Shown: positions 24,213 through 32,695 of the stretch, piece after piece
Layout: each line of letters starts with the position of its first letter
Position numbering within the stretch: the first letter of the stretch is position 1
The notes under the pieces: model-generated
Database searches by the model: none
What the model saw: only the letters and a program-made list of their open reading frames with translations
What the model was told of the DNA's origin: nothing
Position numbers and translations under genes: made by a program
Origin: an uncultured Oscillospiraceae bacterium
GTDB lineage: Bacteria; Bacillota; Clostridia; Oscillospirales; Oscillospiraceae
Direction: 5' to 3'
DNA: 61,696 nucleotides
Assembly (NCBI GenBank): GCA_947629955.1
Contig: CANRFT010000010.1
Span: forward strand, 1 to 61,696

Positions 24213-24242
24213 ATTATATCAAACGGGCCGCACCGTTGGCAA
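24213..24242 (-). promoter_or_regulatory. Promoter of the EEP gene
   Basis: Minus strand -35 TTGCCA, 18-bp spacer, extended -10 TGA-TATAAT. Confidence 0.75.
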
Positions 24243-24302
24243 GAGCGGCAGCGCGGGCGGAAAGAACTTCCGGCGGCAGAGGGCCGCAGCCGGTTTTTGC
24301 CC

Positions 24303-24331
24303 TTGCACGCCCAGGAAAATTGTGCTACACT
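24303..24331 (+). promoter_or_regulatory. Promoter of the SGNH lipoprotein gene
   Basis: -35 TTGCAC, 17-bp spacer, extended -10 TGC-TACACT, predicted start at ~24338, which argues against the in-frame ATG at 24346 as start. Confidence 0.7.
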
Positions 24332-24378
24332 CATCAGGTACGCGGATGCGTTTCATCCGAAAGAGAGAAGAGATAACG

Positions 24379-25713
24379 GTGAGAAGACGCATTGTCCTGT
24401 TGTTTTTTGCCTCGGTCGCGGCCATCGCCGCGGCGGGGATGCTTTTGGCCGGCTGCGGGCCGGCGCCCGCCGCGGACTCCCCCGCTGCCCAGGCCGGGCC
24501 CTCCATCGGGCCGGAGACCGCCCCGCCGGACGCGGAGGAGCTGCCCGCCCCGCCCTCCCCCCACGCGGAGCCGTCTTCGGAGGAGAGCGGCACGCCGGAG
24601 GAGACCCTCCCGCCCACCGCGGTCCCCTCCGCTCCCCAGCCGTCGGAGGGGACCGGACAGGCCTCCGGCGCCAATCCGCTGGCCGGCGGCGGCACGGGAA
24701 AGCCCCAGGAGAGCGCCCGGCCGCCGAGGCCGGAGCAGAACACCGATCCGCCCGTGTCGGCGCCGCCCATCGCGGTCACGGGGGACTCCGGCATCGTCAC
24801 CGGCTCCAGCGGGGCGTTTACGCCGGGGGCCATGGTCAGCGCCAGCTGGTTCGACGACGCGCTCTTTATCGGCGATTCCCGCACGGACGGCCTCCGGCTC
24901 TACGCGCGGACGGGGCAGGCGGACTATTTCGTCTCTACGGGCCTGACGGTGTACACCGCGCTGACCAAGACCTCCTCGGACAAGAACTTCCCCTCTCAGA
25001 CCCTGCGGTCCCTGCTGGGCGGGAAGACCTACGGAAAGGTCCTCATCTGCCTGGGGCTCAATGAGTGCGGCACCAACATACAGCGGATCATCAACGCCTA
25101 CCAAAATCTTGTGTACACGGTCAGGCAGAAGCAGCCCGGGGCGGTCATCATTCTCCAGGGGGTCATGGCCTGCGGACGGGCCAAGGCCAGGAGCAGCGCC
25201 TGCTTCGGGCCCGAGAACATCAACCGGCTGAACGCCAATATCAAAAAGATGGCGGCCGGCGCCGGGGCGTATTACATAGACCCCAATACGGTATTCGCCG
25301 ACTCCGAAGGGTATCTGCCCGACTATCTCTCGGGCGACGGATGCCATTTCCGCGCGAAATATTACCCGGTGTGGATGAACTGGATCAGATCCCAGGTCTA
25401 CCGCATCCCTGTAGGGCCCGGCGTATCGCCTGTCCCGGAGCCCACCGCGGCCCCCACGCCGGAGGTCACCGCTGCCCCCGCCTCTGAGCCGGTCCCCTCC
25501 CCTACCCCCGAGGCTGACGCATCGCCCGTCCCCACAGCCGCCCCGGCCCCGACGCCTGAGGCGGTCCCGTCTCCTTCCCCCGCGGTCACCGCGGCTCCCG
25601 CGCCGGAGCCCACCGCGGCCCCCAGCCCGGAGGCGGCCGATCCCCCGGCGATCCCGACAGAGCCGCAGCCCTCCGAGGCGGCCGTTCCGGCGGAGACACA
25701 GGCGGGATTCTGA
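24379..25713 (+). CDS. SGNH/GDSL-type lipoprotein with Pro-rich N and C regions
   Basis: A 444-residue predicted lipoprotein: RRRIVLLFF, a hydrophobic core and lipobox LLAGC (Cys ~24). A Pro/Ser/Glu-rich linker to ~residue 150 precedes an SGNH hydrolase domain with FIGDSRTDGLRLY (Ser in GDS), CLGLNECG (Asn block) and DGCHFRAKYY (catalytic Asp/His). The last ~95 residues are Pro/Ala/Thr/Glu repeats of the APTPE, APAPE type, probably a wall-spanning or disordered tail. A GTG at 24379 is chosen because the promoter start point leaves almost no leader for an upstream ATG and a purine-rich site precedes it. Likely a cell-surface acyl-esterase, for example on polysaccharides. Confidence 0.8.
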   Translation: MRRRIVLLFFASVAAIAAAGMLLAGCGPAPAADSPAAQAGPSIGPETAPPDAEELPAPPSPHAEPSSEESGTPEETLPPTAVPSAPQPSEGTGQASGANPLAGGGTGKPQESARPPRPEQNTDPPVSAPPIAVTGDSGIVTGSSGAFTPGAMVSASWFDDALFIGDSRTDGLRLYARTGQADYFVSTGLTVYTALTKTSSDKNFPSQTLRSLLGGKTYGKVLICLGLNECGTNIQRIINAYQNLVYTVRQKQPGAVIILQGVMACGRAKARSSACFGPENINRLNANIKKMAAGAGAYYIDPNTVFADSEGYLPDYLSGDGCHFRAKYYPVWMNWIRSQVYRIPVGPGVSPVPEPTAAPTPEVTAAPASEPVPSPTPEADASPVPTAAPAPTPEAVPSPSPAVTAAPAPEPTAAPSPEAADPPAIPTEPQPSEAAVPAETQAGF

Positions 25714-25781
25714 ATCGGCAGAGCGCTCCGGACCCGGTCCGGGCGCGTCCGTCATCGACTATGTAAAGTGAGGCGCTGTCT

Positions 25782-26477
25782 ATGCTGAAAGAGCTGAAAC
25801 GCAAGGTCTACGAGGCCAACATGGAACTGCCCCGCCGGGGCCTGGTCACCTACACCTGGGGCAATGTGTCCGGCATCGACCGGGAGAGGGGCCTGTTCGT
25901 CATCAAGCCCTCCGGGGTGGAGTACGACGCGCTGAGACCCGAGGATCTGGTGGTCTTGGACCTGAACGGCAATAAGGTGGAGGGGGACCTGAACCCCTCC
26001 TCCGACACGAAGACCCACCTGGTGCTCTACAACGCCTTCCCGGAGATCGGCGGCATCGTCCACACCCACAGCCCCCACGCGGTGGCCTGGGCCCAGGCGG
26101 GACAGGATATCCCCGCCTACGGCACCACCCACGCCGACTACTTCTACGGCCCCATCCCCTGTGCCCGCCATCTGACCCAGGAGGAGCTGGACGAGGACTA
26201 CGAGAAGAACACCGGCAATATCATCGTGGAGACCTTCCAAAGCCGGGGCATCGACCCCATGGCCGTGCCGGCGGTGATCTGTCACAGCCACGGCCCCTTC
26301 ACCTGGGGGAAGGACGCCGCCCAGGCGGTGTACCACGCGGTGGTGCTGGAGGAGGTGGCCAAAATGGCCATCCTGACCCGGCAGGTGGACCCCAGCGCCG
26401 CACCGGCCCCCCAGCGGATCCTGGACAAGCACTATACGCGCAAGCACGGCCCCAACGCCTATTACGGGCAGCGCTGA
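25782..26477 (+). CDS. araD: L-ribulose-5-phosphate 4-epimerase
   Basis: A 231-residue class II aldolase-fold enzyme that converts L-ribulose-5-P to D-xylulose-5-P, a feed into the pentose phosphate pathway. Marks: [57 protein letters not shown] (zinc His pair), [13 protein letters not shown] and [13 protein letters not shown] (zinc His), ending near [10 protein letters not shown]. Length equals the family norm. GTGAGG precedes the ATG by nine nt. No araA/araB in view; galM and transketolase downstream give a sugar context. An inverted repeat at 25723-25746 lies between the SGNH stop and this start. Confidence 0.96.
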   Translation: MLKELKRKVYEANMELPRRGLVTYTWGNVSGIDRERGLFVIKPSGVEYDALRPEDLVVLDLNGNKVEGDLNPSSDTKTHLVLYNAFPEIGGIVHTHSPHAVAWAQAGQDIPAYGTTHADYFYGPIPCARHLTQEELDEDYEKNTGNIIVETFQSRGIDPMAVPAVICHSHGPFTWGKDAAQAVYHAVVLEEVAKMAILTRQVDPSAAPAPQRILDKHYTRKHGPNAYYGQR

Positions 26478-26483
26478 ATCCTC

Positions 26484-26512
26484 TTGCCTTTCTTTTCCGC
26501 GTGTATTATAAT
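26484..26512 (+). promoter_or_regulatory. galM promoter
   Basis: -35 TTGCCT, 17-bp spacer, -10 TATAAT; 37 nt before the galM ATG, so galM can be transcribed apart from araD. Confidence 0.8.
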
Positions 26513-26549
26513 GGTTTCATCCAAAATCACGGGAAATGAGGTGTATCCC

Positions 26550-27590
26550 ATGAAAAAGATCCCCTTTGGGGCCCTGCCGGACGGCACGGCGGTGGACCAG
26601 TACACCCTGACCGCCGGAAGGCTGGAGTGCGATGTCATCACCTACGGCGGGGCGATCCGGACCCTGCGGGTCCCCGACCGGGACGGGCGGATCGTGGACG
26701 TGCTCCTGGGCTTCGACCGGCTGGAGGACTATCTGGACCCGGGCAACGGCTGCCTGGGCGCCCTGGTGGGCCGGTACGCCAACCGCATCGGCGGGGCCTC
26801 CTTCGACCTGAACGGCGTCCGGTATCCCCTGGCCGCCAACAACGGAGTGAATCACCTCCACGGCGGCATCGTGGGCTTCCACAAGCGGGTCTGGACGGCG
26901 GAGGCGGCGGGAGACGACTTCGTCACCCTCGCCCTGGACAGCCCTGACGGCGAGGAGGGCTATCCCGGCGATCTGGCGGTCCGGGTGACCTACCGGCTGG
27001 CGGAGGACGGGCTCGCCATCGAGTATCGGGCCAGGGCGGAGCAGGACACCCTCTGCAATCTCACCAACCACGCCTACTTCAATCTGTCCGGCCACGACAG
27101 CGGCCCGGTGACGGACCAGACCATCCAGATCTTTGCGGGGCGGTACACCCCCACCGACGCCGGCTCCATCCCCACCGGCGAGATCGCGCCGGTAGACGGC
27201 ACCCCCATGGACCTGCGGCAGCCCCTCCCCATCGGCACCCACTGGGACGACGGGTTCCAGCAGCTGATCTTCGCCGGCGGCTACGACCACAACTGGGTGC
27301 TGGACGGCGCGGACGGCTCCCTCCGCCCCGCTGCCAGGGCAGCCAGCCCCGAGACGGGCATCGCCCTGGAGGTGCTGACCACCTTGCCCGGCGTTCAGTT
27401 CTACACCGCCAACTCCCTGGACGGCTGCCCCGCCGGCAAGGGAGGCACCCCCTACAGCAGGCGCTGGGGCTTCTGTCTGGAGACCCAGCTCTTCCCTGAC
27501 AGTCCCCACCACCCCAATTTCCCCTCCGCCGTCCTGCGGGCCGGAGAGGTCTGGGCGCACACCACCGCCCTGCGCTTTTCCCTGTGCTGA
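26550..27590 (+). CDS. galM: Aldose 1-epimerase (mutarotase)
   Basis: A 346-residue galactose mutarotase that interconverts alpha and beta anomers of sugars such as glucose and galactose. Family marks: GAIRTLRVPDRDGRIVDVLLG (two pieces around residue 35-55), GRYANRIGGASF, NNGVNHLHGG (His of the active site), NHAYFNLSG (catalytic His region), and a C-terminal FCLETQLFPDSPHHPNFP with the catalytic Glu. The ATG at 26550 is preferred; GAGGTG lies seven nt before it. It lies 72 nt after araD with its own promoter and is followed by the transketolase halves. Confidence 0.95.
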   Translation: MKKIPFGALPDGTAVDQYTLTAGRLECDVITYGGAIRTLRVPDRDGRIVDVLLGFDRLEDYLDPGNGCLGALVGRYANRIGGASFDLNGVRYPLAANNGVNHLHGGIVGFHKRVWTAEAAGDDFVTLALDSPDGEEGYPGDLAVRVTYRLAEDGLAIEYRARAEQDTLCNLTNHAYFNLSGHDSGPVTDQTIQIFAGRYTPTDAGSIPTGEIAPVDGTPMDLRQPLPIGTHWDDGFQQLIFAGGYDHNWVLDGADGSLRPAARAASPETGIALEVLTTLPGVQFYTANSLDGCPAGKGGTPYSRRWGFCLETQLFPDSPHHPNFPSAVLRAGEVWAHTTALRFSLC

Positions 27591-27635
27591 CGGGCGATCA
27601 TTGAGAGCATTTTTGGAAAGGATCGATGCGTTGCT

Positions 27636-28481
27636 ATGACGGAAACTGAGAAGAAAAAACTCCAAATCGCCGCTTGCCGGGTCCGCATGGGGGTCATCGA
27701 GGGCGTCCATGCGGCCAAGGCCGGCCATCCCGGCGGCAGCCTGTCCGCCGCCGACTTGTTCACCTACCTGTACTTCAAGGAGTTGAACATCGACCCCGCC
27801 AGGCCTAAGGACCCGGACCGGGACCGGTTCGTCCTCTCCAAGGGCCACACCGCCCCCGGCCTGTACGCCGCCCTGGCCCTCCGGGGCTTCTTCCCGGTGG
27901 AGGACCTCAAGACCCTGCGGCAGATCGGCAGCTATCTCCAGGGCCACCCCAATATGAACACGGTCCCCGGCGTGGATATGTCCACCGGCTCTCTGGGCCA
28001 GGGGGTCTCCGCCGCCTGCGGCATGGCCCTGGCCGCTAAGCACATGGGCAAGACCTGCCGGGTCTACACCCTGCTGGGGGACGGCGAGATCGAGGAGGGC
28101 GAGGTCTGGGAGGCCATGATGTTCGCTCACCACCACAAGCTGGACAACCTGTGCGTCATCGTGGACAACAACGGCCTCCAGATCGATGGCCGGGTTGCCG
28201 ATGTCATGAGCCCCTACCCCATCCCGGAGAAGCTGAGAGCCTTCGGGTTCGAGGTGGCCGAGATCGACGGACACGACTTCGACCAGATGGAGGCGGCCTT
28301 CGCAAAAGCCAAGGAGACTAAAGGGGTGCCCTTCGCCATCGTGATGAAGACCACCAAGGGCAAAGGGGTCAGCTACATGGAAAACCAGGTGGGCTGGCAC
28401 GGCAAGGCCCCCAACGACGCGGAATACGAGCAGGCCATGGGCGAGCTGAGGGCCCAGCTGGCCGGATTGGAGGCGGAGTGA
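27636..28481 (+). CDS. Transketolase, N-terminal (TPP-binding) subunit
   Basis: A 281-residue N-terminal half of transketolase. Marks: AAKAGHPGGSLSAADLFTYLY, FVLSKGHTAPGLYAAL, TGSLGQGVSAACGMA and the TPP motif LLGDGEIEEGEVWEAMM followed by DNNG. In Clostridia and archaea the enzyme is commonly split in two genes that assemble to a heterotetramer moving C2 units in the pentose phosphate pathway. Its stop is one base before the C-terminal subunit start. The ribosome site AAAGGA is 13 nt upstream of the ATG, rather far. Confidence 0.96.
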   Translation: MTETEKKKLQIAACRVRMGVIEGVHAAKAGHPGGSLSAADLFTYLYFKELNIDPARPKDPDRDRFVLSKGHTAPGLYAALALRGFFPVEDLKTLRQIGSYLQGHPNMNTVPGVDMSTGSLGQGVSAACGMALAAKHMGKTCRVYTLLGDGEIEEGEVWEAMMFAHHHKLDNLCVIVDNNGLQIDGRVADVMSPYPIPEKLRAFGFEVAEIDGHDFDQMEAAFAKAKETKGVPFAIVMKTTKGKGVSYMENQVGWHGKAPNDAEYEQAMGELRAQLAGLEAE

Positions 28482-28482
28482 G

Positions 28483-29421
28483 ATGGCGGACGTGAAAAAG
28501 ATCGCCACCCGTGAGAGCTACGGGAACGCGCTGAAGGAGCTGGGCGCCGCCCATGAGGACGTGATCGTGTTCGACGCGGACCTGTCCAACGCCACCAAGA
28601 CGGGGACCTTCAAGAAGGCGTATCCGGACCGGCACTTCAACTGCGGCATCGCCGAGGGGAACATGATGGCGGTGGCGGCTGGAGCGGCCTCCATGGGGCT
28701 GGTGCCCTTCGCCTCCAGCTTCGCCATGTTCGCGGCGGGCCGTGCCTTTGAGCAGGTGCGCAACTCCATCGGCTATCCCCATTTGAACGTGAAGATCGGG
28801 GCCACCCACGGGGGCATCTCCGTGGGCGAGGACGGCGCTTCCCACCAGTGCTGTGAGGACTTCGCGCTGATGCGATCCATCCCCGGCATGGTGGTGATGT
28901 CCCCCGCCGACGACGTGGAGGCCAAAGCTATGGTGATGGCCGCCTACGAGCATGAGGGCCCCGTGTATATGCGCTTCGGCCGCGCGGCGGTGCCTGTGAT
29001 CCACGACGAAGGGAATTACTCCTTCCAGATCGGCAAGGGCGAGGTTCTGCGGGAGGGCTCCGATGTGGCCGTCATCGCCAACGGTCTGCTGGTGGCGGAG
29101 GCCCTGGAGGCCGCGGACACTCTGGCCGAACAGGGTATCTCTGTGCGGGTCATCAACATGGCCACCATCAAACCCCTGGACGAGGAGCTGGTGCTGAAAG
29201 CCGCCCGGGAGTGCGGCAGGATCGTCACCGCGGAGGAACACTCCATCATCGGCGGGCTGGGCGAGGCGGTGTGCGCAGCCGTCGCCGAGAGCGGCATCCC
29301 CTGCAAGGTGAAACGGGTGGGCGTGAACGACGAGTTCGGCCACTCCGGCCCCGCCGCCGCCCTGTTGAAGCAGTTCGGCCTCAGCACGGAGCACATAATC
29401 GAAGTCATCAAGGCGTTCTGA
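28483..29421 (+). CDS. Transketolase, C-terminal (pyrimidine-binding) subunit
   Basis: A 312-residue second half of split transketolase. Marks: RHFNCGIAEGNMMAVAAGAAS (Glu activates the TPP pyrimidine), VKIGATHGGISVGEDGASHQ, FGRAAVPV, and the C-terminal domain from ~190 (RVINMATIKPLDEELVLKAA, EEHSIIGGLGEAVC). All motifs intact, so this is not a broken gene. Follows the N-terminal subunit by one base and ends 18 nt before a strong terminator. Confidence 0.96.
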   Translation: MADVKKIATRESYGNALKELGAAHEDVIVFDADLSNATKTGTFKKAYPDRHFNCGIAEGNMMAVAAGAASMGLVPFASSFAMFAAGRAFEQVRNSIGYPHLNVKIGATHGGISVGEDGASHQCCEDFALMRSIPGMVVMSPADDVEAKAMVMAAYEHEGPVYMRFGRAAVPVIHDEGNYSFQIGKGEVLREGSDVAVIANGLLVAEALEAADTLAEQGISVRVINMATIKPLDEELVLKAARECGRIVTAEEHSIIGGLGEAVCAAVAESGIPCKVKRVGVNDEFGHSGPAAALLKQFGLSTEHIIEVIKAF

Positions 29422-29438
29422 CCGGAACAGAAGAAAAG

Positions 29439-29476
29439 GCGCGGAGCAAGGCTGTCGACCTTGCTCCGCGCTTTTT
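29439..29476 (+). terminator. Terminator of the transketolase operon
   Basis: 13-bp GC stem with seven-nt loop followed by TTTTT. Confidence 0.92.
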
Positions 29477-29537
29477 GCTGCTTTGCCACGACGGGCCTCT
29501 CTGCCTGAGCGAGTTCCGGGCCTGTATCGGCCGCCGC

Positions 29538-30416
29538 TCAGAGCCGCTCCCAGAGGAGCAAATCGTCCTCGAACCGGGCGGAGAGCTTTCCCGTGTCCTT
29601 CAGCCAGGCCAGATAGGACCGCACCGTGCTGCCCACCAGGGCGTACTGCTCAAAGGTCATGGTCAGCCCGTAGCGGGCGAACAGCTTCTGGAGAATGACC
29701 TCGAAGGTCAGCGGCTCCGCGCACAGGCCGGTGATGGCCTCCGCGATCTCCCACACCTTGTCGATGTTATATTGTGCCAGGGGGGCGATGTCCTCCGCCG
29801 CCTCCGCGTGGGCGGGGATGAACAGCTTTGCGCTCATGCCCTTGACCCGCTCCAGGGTCTCCAGGTAGGCGGCCACGTCGTACACGAAGCCGATCTGATA
29901 CTTGTCCAGGGTCTCCCTGCTGGACAGGCAGTCGGCCAGGTAGACCACATCGTCCGGGGCCCGGAAGCCGACCATGTCGAAAAAATGCCCCGGCAGGGGG
30001 ATCAGCTCGAACTCCTCCGGCAGGACGGCCTGGGTCAGTTCCTCCGCCGCGCTGGGCTGGGCCAGCAAAAACTTGTGCCGCAGGTCCTTGAAGGGGTAGC
30101 CGCCGTAGAGGAAGGAGGGCTCCAACACCGGGTGGCGGGTGAAGGCGCACTCGATGCCGGGGGCGTAGATCCTGCACCCCGTCTGTTTTTGCAGGTACTG
30201 GTTGCCGCCAATGTGGTCGGCGTTGGAGTGGGTGTTGTAGATGGCGGCCAGCTTCCAGCCGTTGGCGTCCAGATGCTGGCGGACCTTCCGGCCGGCATCC
30301 TTGTCGCTGCCGCTGTCGATAAGGCAGACCCGGTCGCCGTCCAGGCGCACCAGCCCGATCTTGGCGGGGCTCTGGACGTAATAGCAGCGGTCAGAGACCT
30401 GGATCAACTCATACAT
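29538..30416 (-). CDS. MBL-fold hydrolase with altered metal motif
   Basis: A 292-residue metallo-beta-lactamase-fold protein. The main motif reads THSNADHIGG (~residues 63-72), whereas the usual form is THxHxDH: the second His is Asn. Later metal residues look present (PLPGHFFDMVGF, with His ~145, and YLADCLS with Asp ~163, FIPAHAEAAEDIA with His). Residues ~215-292 resemble a small C-terminal helical/winged helix region. Start MYELIQVSDRCYYV is typical of glyoxalase II-like and related small-molecule hydrolases. Its start overlaps the end of the PatB gene by eight nt, so it is translated as part of the DUF3737-PatB-MBL operon. Substrate unknown; a sulfur-compound role is possible from the PatB neighbour. 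Confidence 0.85.
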   Translation of the reverse strand: MYELIQVSDRCYYVQSPAKIGLVRLDGDRVCLIDSGSDKDAGRKVRQHLDANGWKLAAIYNTHSNADHIGGNQYLQKQTGCRIYAPGIECAFTRHPVLEPSFLYGGYPFKDLRHKFLLAQPSAAEELTQAVLPEEFELIPLPGHFFDMVGFRAPDDVVYLADCLSSRETLDKYQIGFVYDVAAYLETLERVKGMSAKLFIPAHAEAAEDIAPLAQYNIDKVWEIAEAITGLCAEPLTFEVILQKLFARYGLTMTFEQYALVGSTVRSYLAWLKDTGKLSARFEDDLLLWERL

Positions 30417-31590
30417 GGGGATGTCCCTCCTTTTCCCAGGCGTCCACGCCCCGTTTGAGACGGTCCAGGCCGTCCAGCAGACGGGAGCGGGGGCAGGCGA
30501 TGTTCATGCGCAGAAATTTCTTGCCGGCGGCCCCGTACTGTCCGCCCTCGGACAGGTAGAGGCCGGTCTTTGCCCGGATGAAATCGGCCAGAGGCTCCGC
30601 GTCCTCCGCAATGGCCCCGCAGTCCAGCCACAGCAGATAGGTGGCCTCAGAGGGGGTCAGACGGATTTGAGGCAGCTCAGCGGCCAGGAAGTCCCGGACG
30701 GCCCGCTTGTTCTCATACAGATAGGCGCGAAGCCCGTCCAGCCAGGGGCCTCCCTGGGTGAAGGCCGCCACGGCGGCGTCCACGGCAAAGGCGTTCCCCT
30801 CGGCCACTTCGTCGGTGTTGAGGCCCCTCCACACCTTGTGGCGCAAAAACGGGTCAGGCACCGACACGGCGGCGGTCTGGAGCCCCGCCATGTTGAAGCA
30901 CTTGGTAGGGGCGATACAGGTGACGCTGTTGGAACGGCAGTCCTCCGACGCGGAGGCGAAGGGGAAGTACCCCTTACCTGGGTCGGTGAGGTCGCAGTGG
31001 ATCTCGTCGGAGAGGACGACGACGTGGTGCTTCCGGCAGAGTTCGCCCACCTCTGCCAAAGTCTCCCGGTCCCATATCTTACCCACCGGATTGTGGGGGT
31101 TGCACAAAATCATGAGGGTGGTCTGGGGGTCGGAGAGGTCCCGCTCCAAACGGGCAAGATCCATGCTGTAAACGCCGTTTTCATAGCGCAAAGGGCTCTC
31201 TTTCACGTTCCGCCCGTTGTTGACGATGGAGTTGAAAAAGATGTTGTACACCGGGGTCTGGATCAGCACATTCTCCCCCGGCGTGGTCAGCTTCCGCACG
31301 ATGCTGGAGATGGCGGGCACCACCCCGGTGCAGAAGATGAGCCAGTCCCGCTCCATCTCAAAGTGGTGGCGGTCCCGCCACCAGCCGATGTAGGCGTCCG
31401 CCCACTCCTCGGGGACGACAGAGTAGCCGAACACCCCGTGGTCCAGCCGCCTTTGCAGCGCCTCCCGGATACAGGGGGCGGTGGGGAAGTCCATGTCCGC
31501 CACCCACATGGGCAGTTCGCCCTCCCCCACGTCCCATTTCAGGGACTGGGTGCCCCGGCGGTTGATGAGCGCGTCAAAATCGTATCCCAT
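30409..31590 (-). CDS. PatB/MalY-type PLP aminotransferase-fold enzyme (copy 1)
   Basis: A 393-residue fold-type I PLP enzyme of the MalY/PatB group, commonly a cystathionine beta-lyase or cysteine-S-conjugate C-S lyase. It reads ELPMWVADMDFPT, FGYSVVPEEWADAYIGWW, CTGVVPAISSIVR, ILCNPHNPVGKIWDR, VVLSDEIHCDLT (PLP Asp) and APTKCFNMAGLQTAAV with the Schiff-base Lys (~residue 233). Length is normal. It begins three nt after DUF3737 and overlaps the MBL gene downstream. A second PatB-type gene (35819-37021) is only 4.2 kb away but differs clearly in sequence. Confidence 0.93.
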   Translation of the reverse strand: MGYDFDALINRRGTQSLKWDVGEGELPMWVADMDFPTAPCIREALQRRLDHGVFGYSVVPEEWADAYIGWWRDRHHFEMERDWLIFCTGVVPAISSIVRKLTTPGENVLIQTPVYNIFFNSIVNNGRNVKESPLRYENGVYSMDLARLERDLSDPQTTLMILCNPHNPVGKIWDRETLAEVGELCRKHHVVVLSDEIHCDLTDPGKGYFPFASASEDCRSNSVTCIAPTKCFNMAGLQTAAVSVPDPFLRHKVWRGLNTDEVAEGNAFAVDAAVAAFTQGGPWLDGLRAYLYENKRAVRDFLAAELPQIRLTPSEATYLLWLDCGAIAEDAEPLADFIRAKTGLYLSEGGQYGAAGKKFLRMNIACPRSRLLDGLDRLKRGVDAWEKEGHPHV

Positions 31591-31593
31591 GGC

Positions 31594-32442
31594 TCACGCC
31601 CCGTCCTGGCAGACGATGACAGTTTTGGACGGGTCCACCCTGTCCTTCTCGATGGTCAGCTCCCCGATGGAGGCGGCCCGGATGGTGCCGCCGGAGGGAT
31701 TCAGCACGCTGTCCACATGGGAGGTGATGTCCGCGTCCACGGTGGAGTACTCAAAGGCCAGAGTGGTGTTGATGAGCTTGCAGTTCTTCATCACCAGATC
31801 GTCGATGTAGCACATGCCCTGGAGGCTCTCGATGGTGCAGTTCACCAGGGTCAGGTGTTTGGCGTTCCAGCCCAGGTATTCCCCGGAAATAAAGGAGTCG
31901 CAGACCGTCACGTTCTCGCTGTTCCAGAAGGAGTCCTTGGACAGCATATGGGCGTTGCGGATGGTGACGTTCTTGGCCCCGTCGAAGGAGTAGTTGCCCA
32001 CTAAGGTGAAGCCGTCGATGTCCACGTTCTCGCAGTTCATGGCCAGATAGTCGCCCTTGGCGTGGACGTTTTCCAGCCTCACGTTTTTGCAGCTCCACAG
32101 GGTCTCGGCGGCGTTGGGAAGCTGGACGTTTTTCAGGGTGAGCCCGTCGCACCGGCGGAAGTTCTTGGGGGCCTCGATGACGGCGTCCTCCACCAGGAGA
32201 TCGTCGGTGTACCAGACCCCGGCCCGGGCCATCTCGAACCAGGTGCAGCCGTGGGCTTTGATGTGTTTGCAGTACCACAGGGGGTACTTCCACTTGAACA
32301 TGGAGCCCCAGAGCTCAATGTTTTGGCTCTCCTTCAGGGGGGACTCGCCGTCGTCAAAAATGGTGTCGTAGATCTTCAGGTCCCGGGACATGAACAGGGC
32401 CCGCTCCCCGGTGAGGAATTGCTGGCGGATCTCGTTGGACAT
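31594..32442 (-). CDS. DUF3737 beta-helix protein
   Basis: A 282-residue protein of the DUF3737 family. The middle (~residues 20-240) is a run of ~20-residue turns such as LTLKNVQLPNAAETLWSCKN and NVTIRNAHMLSKDSFWNSEN, forming a right-handed parallel beta-helix, rich in N, W and F at equivalent positions, as in pentapeptide- or hexapeptide-like solenoids. No signal peptide, so cytoplasmic. The family function is unknown to me. It is the first gene of an operon with a PatB enzyme and an MBL hydrolase and has a good promoter. Confidence 0.9.
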   Translation of the reverse strand: MSNEIRQQFLTGERALFMSRDLKIYDTIFDDGESPLKESQNIELWGSMFKWKYPLWYCKHIKAHGCTWFEMARAGVWYTDDLLVEDAVIEAPKNFRRCDGLTLKNVQLPNAAETLWSCKNVRLENVHAKGDYLAMNCENVDIDGFTLVGNYSFDGAKNVTIRNAHMLSKDSFWNSENVTVCDSFISGEYLGWNAKHLTLVNCTIESLQGMCYIDDLVMKNCKLINTTLAFEYSTVDADITSHVDSVLNPSGGTIRAASIGELTIEKDRVDPSKTVIVCQDGA

Positions 32443-32496
32443 GGTAAAACCCTCTGCCTTTGCTCTATATTCCGGCTGTTCCGGTCAATTCGCTCT

Positions 32497-32525
32497 ATTA
32501 TACACCCTTCGGAGCGGAATGCAAA
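32497..32525 (-). promoter_or_regulatory. Promoter of the DUF3737 operon
   Basis: Minus strand -35 TTTGCA, 17-bp spacer, -10 TATAAT, ~50 nt before the ATG. The -35 box lies only a few bases from the tandem repeat array. Confidence 0.75.
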
Positions 32526-32530
32526 TACTT

Positions 32531-32600
32531 GTTGCGCAGGAGACGATATGCCGTGTTGCGCAGGAGACGATATGCCGTGTTGCGCAGGAGACGATATGCC
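32531..32600. repeat. Three tandem copies of a 24-bp unit
   Basis: Units start at 32531, 32555 and 32579; each reads GTTGCGCAGGAGACGATATG followed by CCGT (third copy ends at CC). Copies are identical. Each contains AGGAG five nt before an ATG. Not a CRISPR: no spacers. A hairpin starts within the last copy. Confidence 0.9.
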
Positions 32601-32637
32601 CGCCGGGTATGGGATCGCGCCCATATCCGGCGGGCAT
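32596..32637. other. Large hairpin before the lysis cassette
   Basis: 18-bp arms (one G-U pair) with a six-nt loop, beginning with the ATGCCC at the end of the third repeat copy. No T-run on either strand, so it is not an intrinsic terminator. Confidence 0.75.
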
Positions 32638-32695
32638 TGCACGTTTCCCGTCAACCGCGGCCCGGTTCGGGGAGCAGGACGAGGGGGTGAGAGGG

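Noticed and set aside
27636-29421. Frameshifted transketolase
   Set aside because: Both halves have separate starts and complete motifs; split transketolase is normal in Clostridia and archaea.
32531-32600. CRISPR array
   Set aside because: Units are directly adjacent with no spacers, and no cas gene is near.
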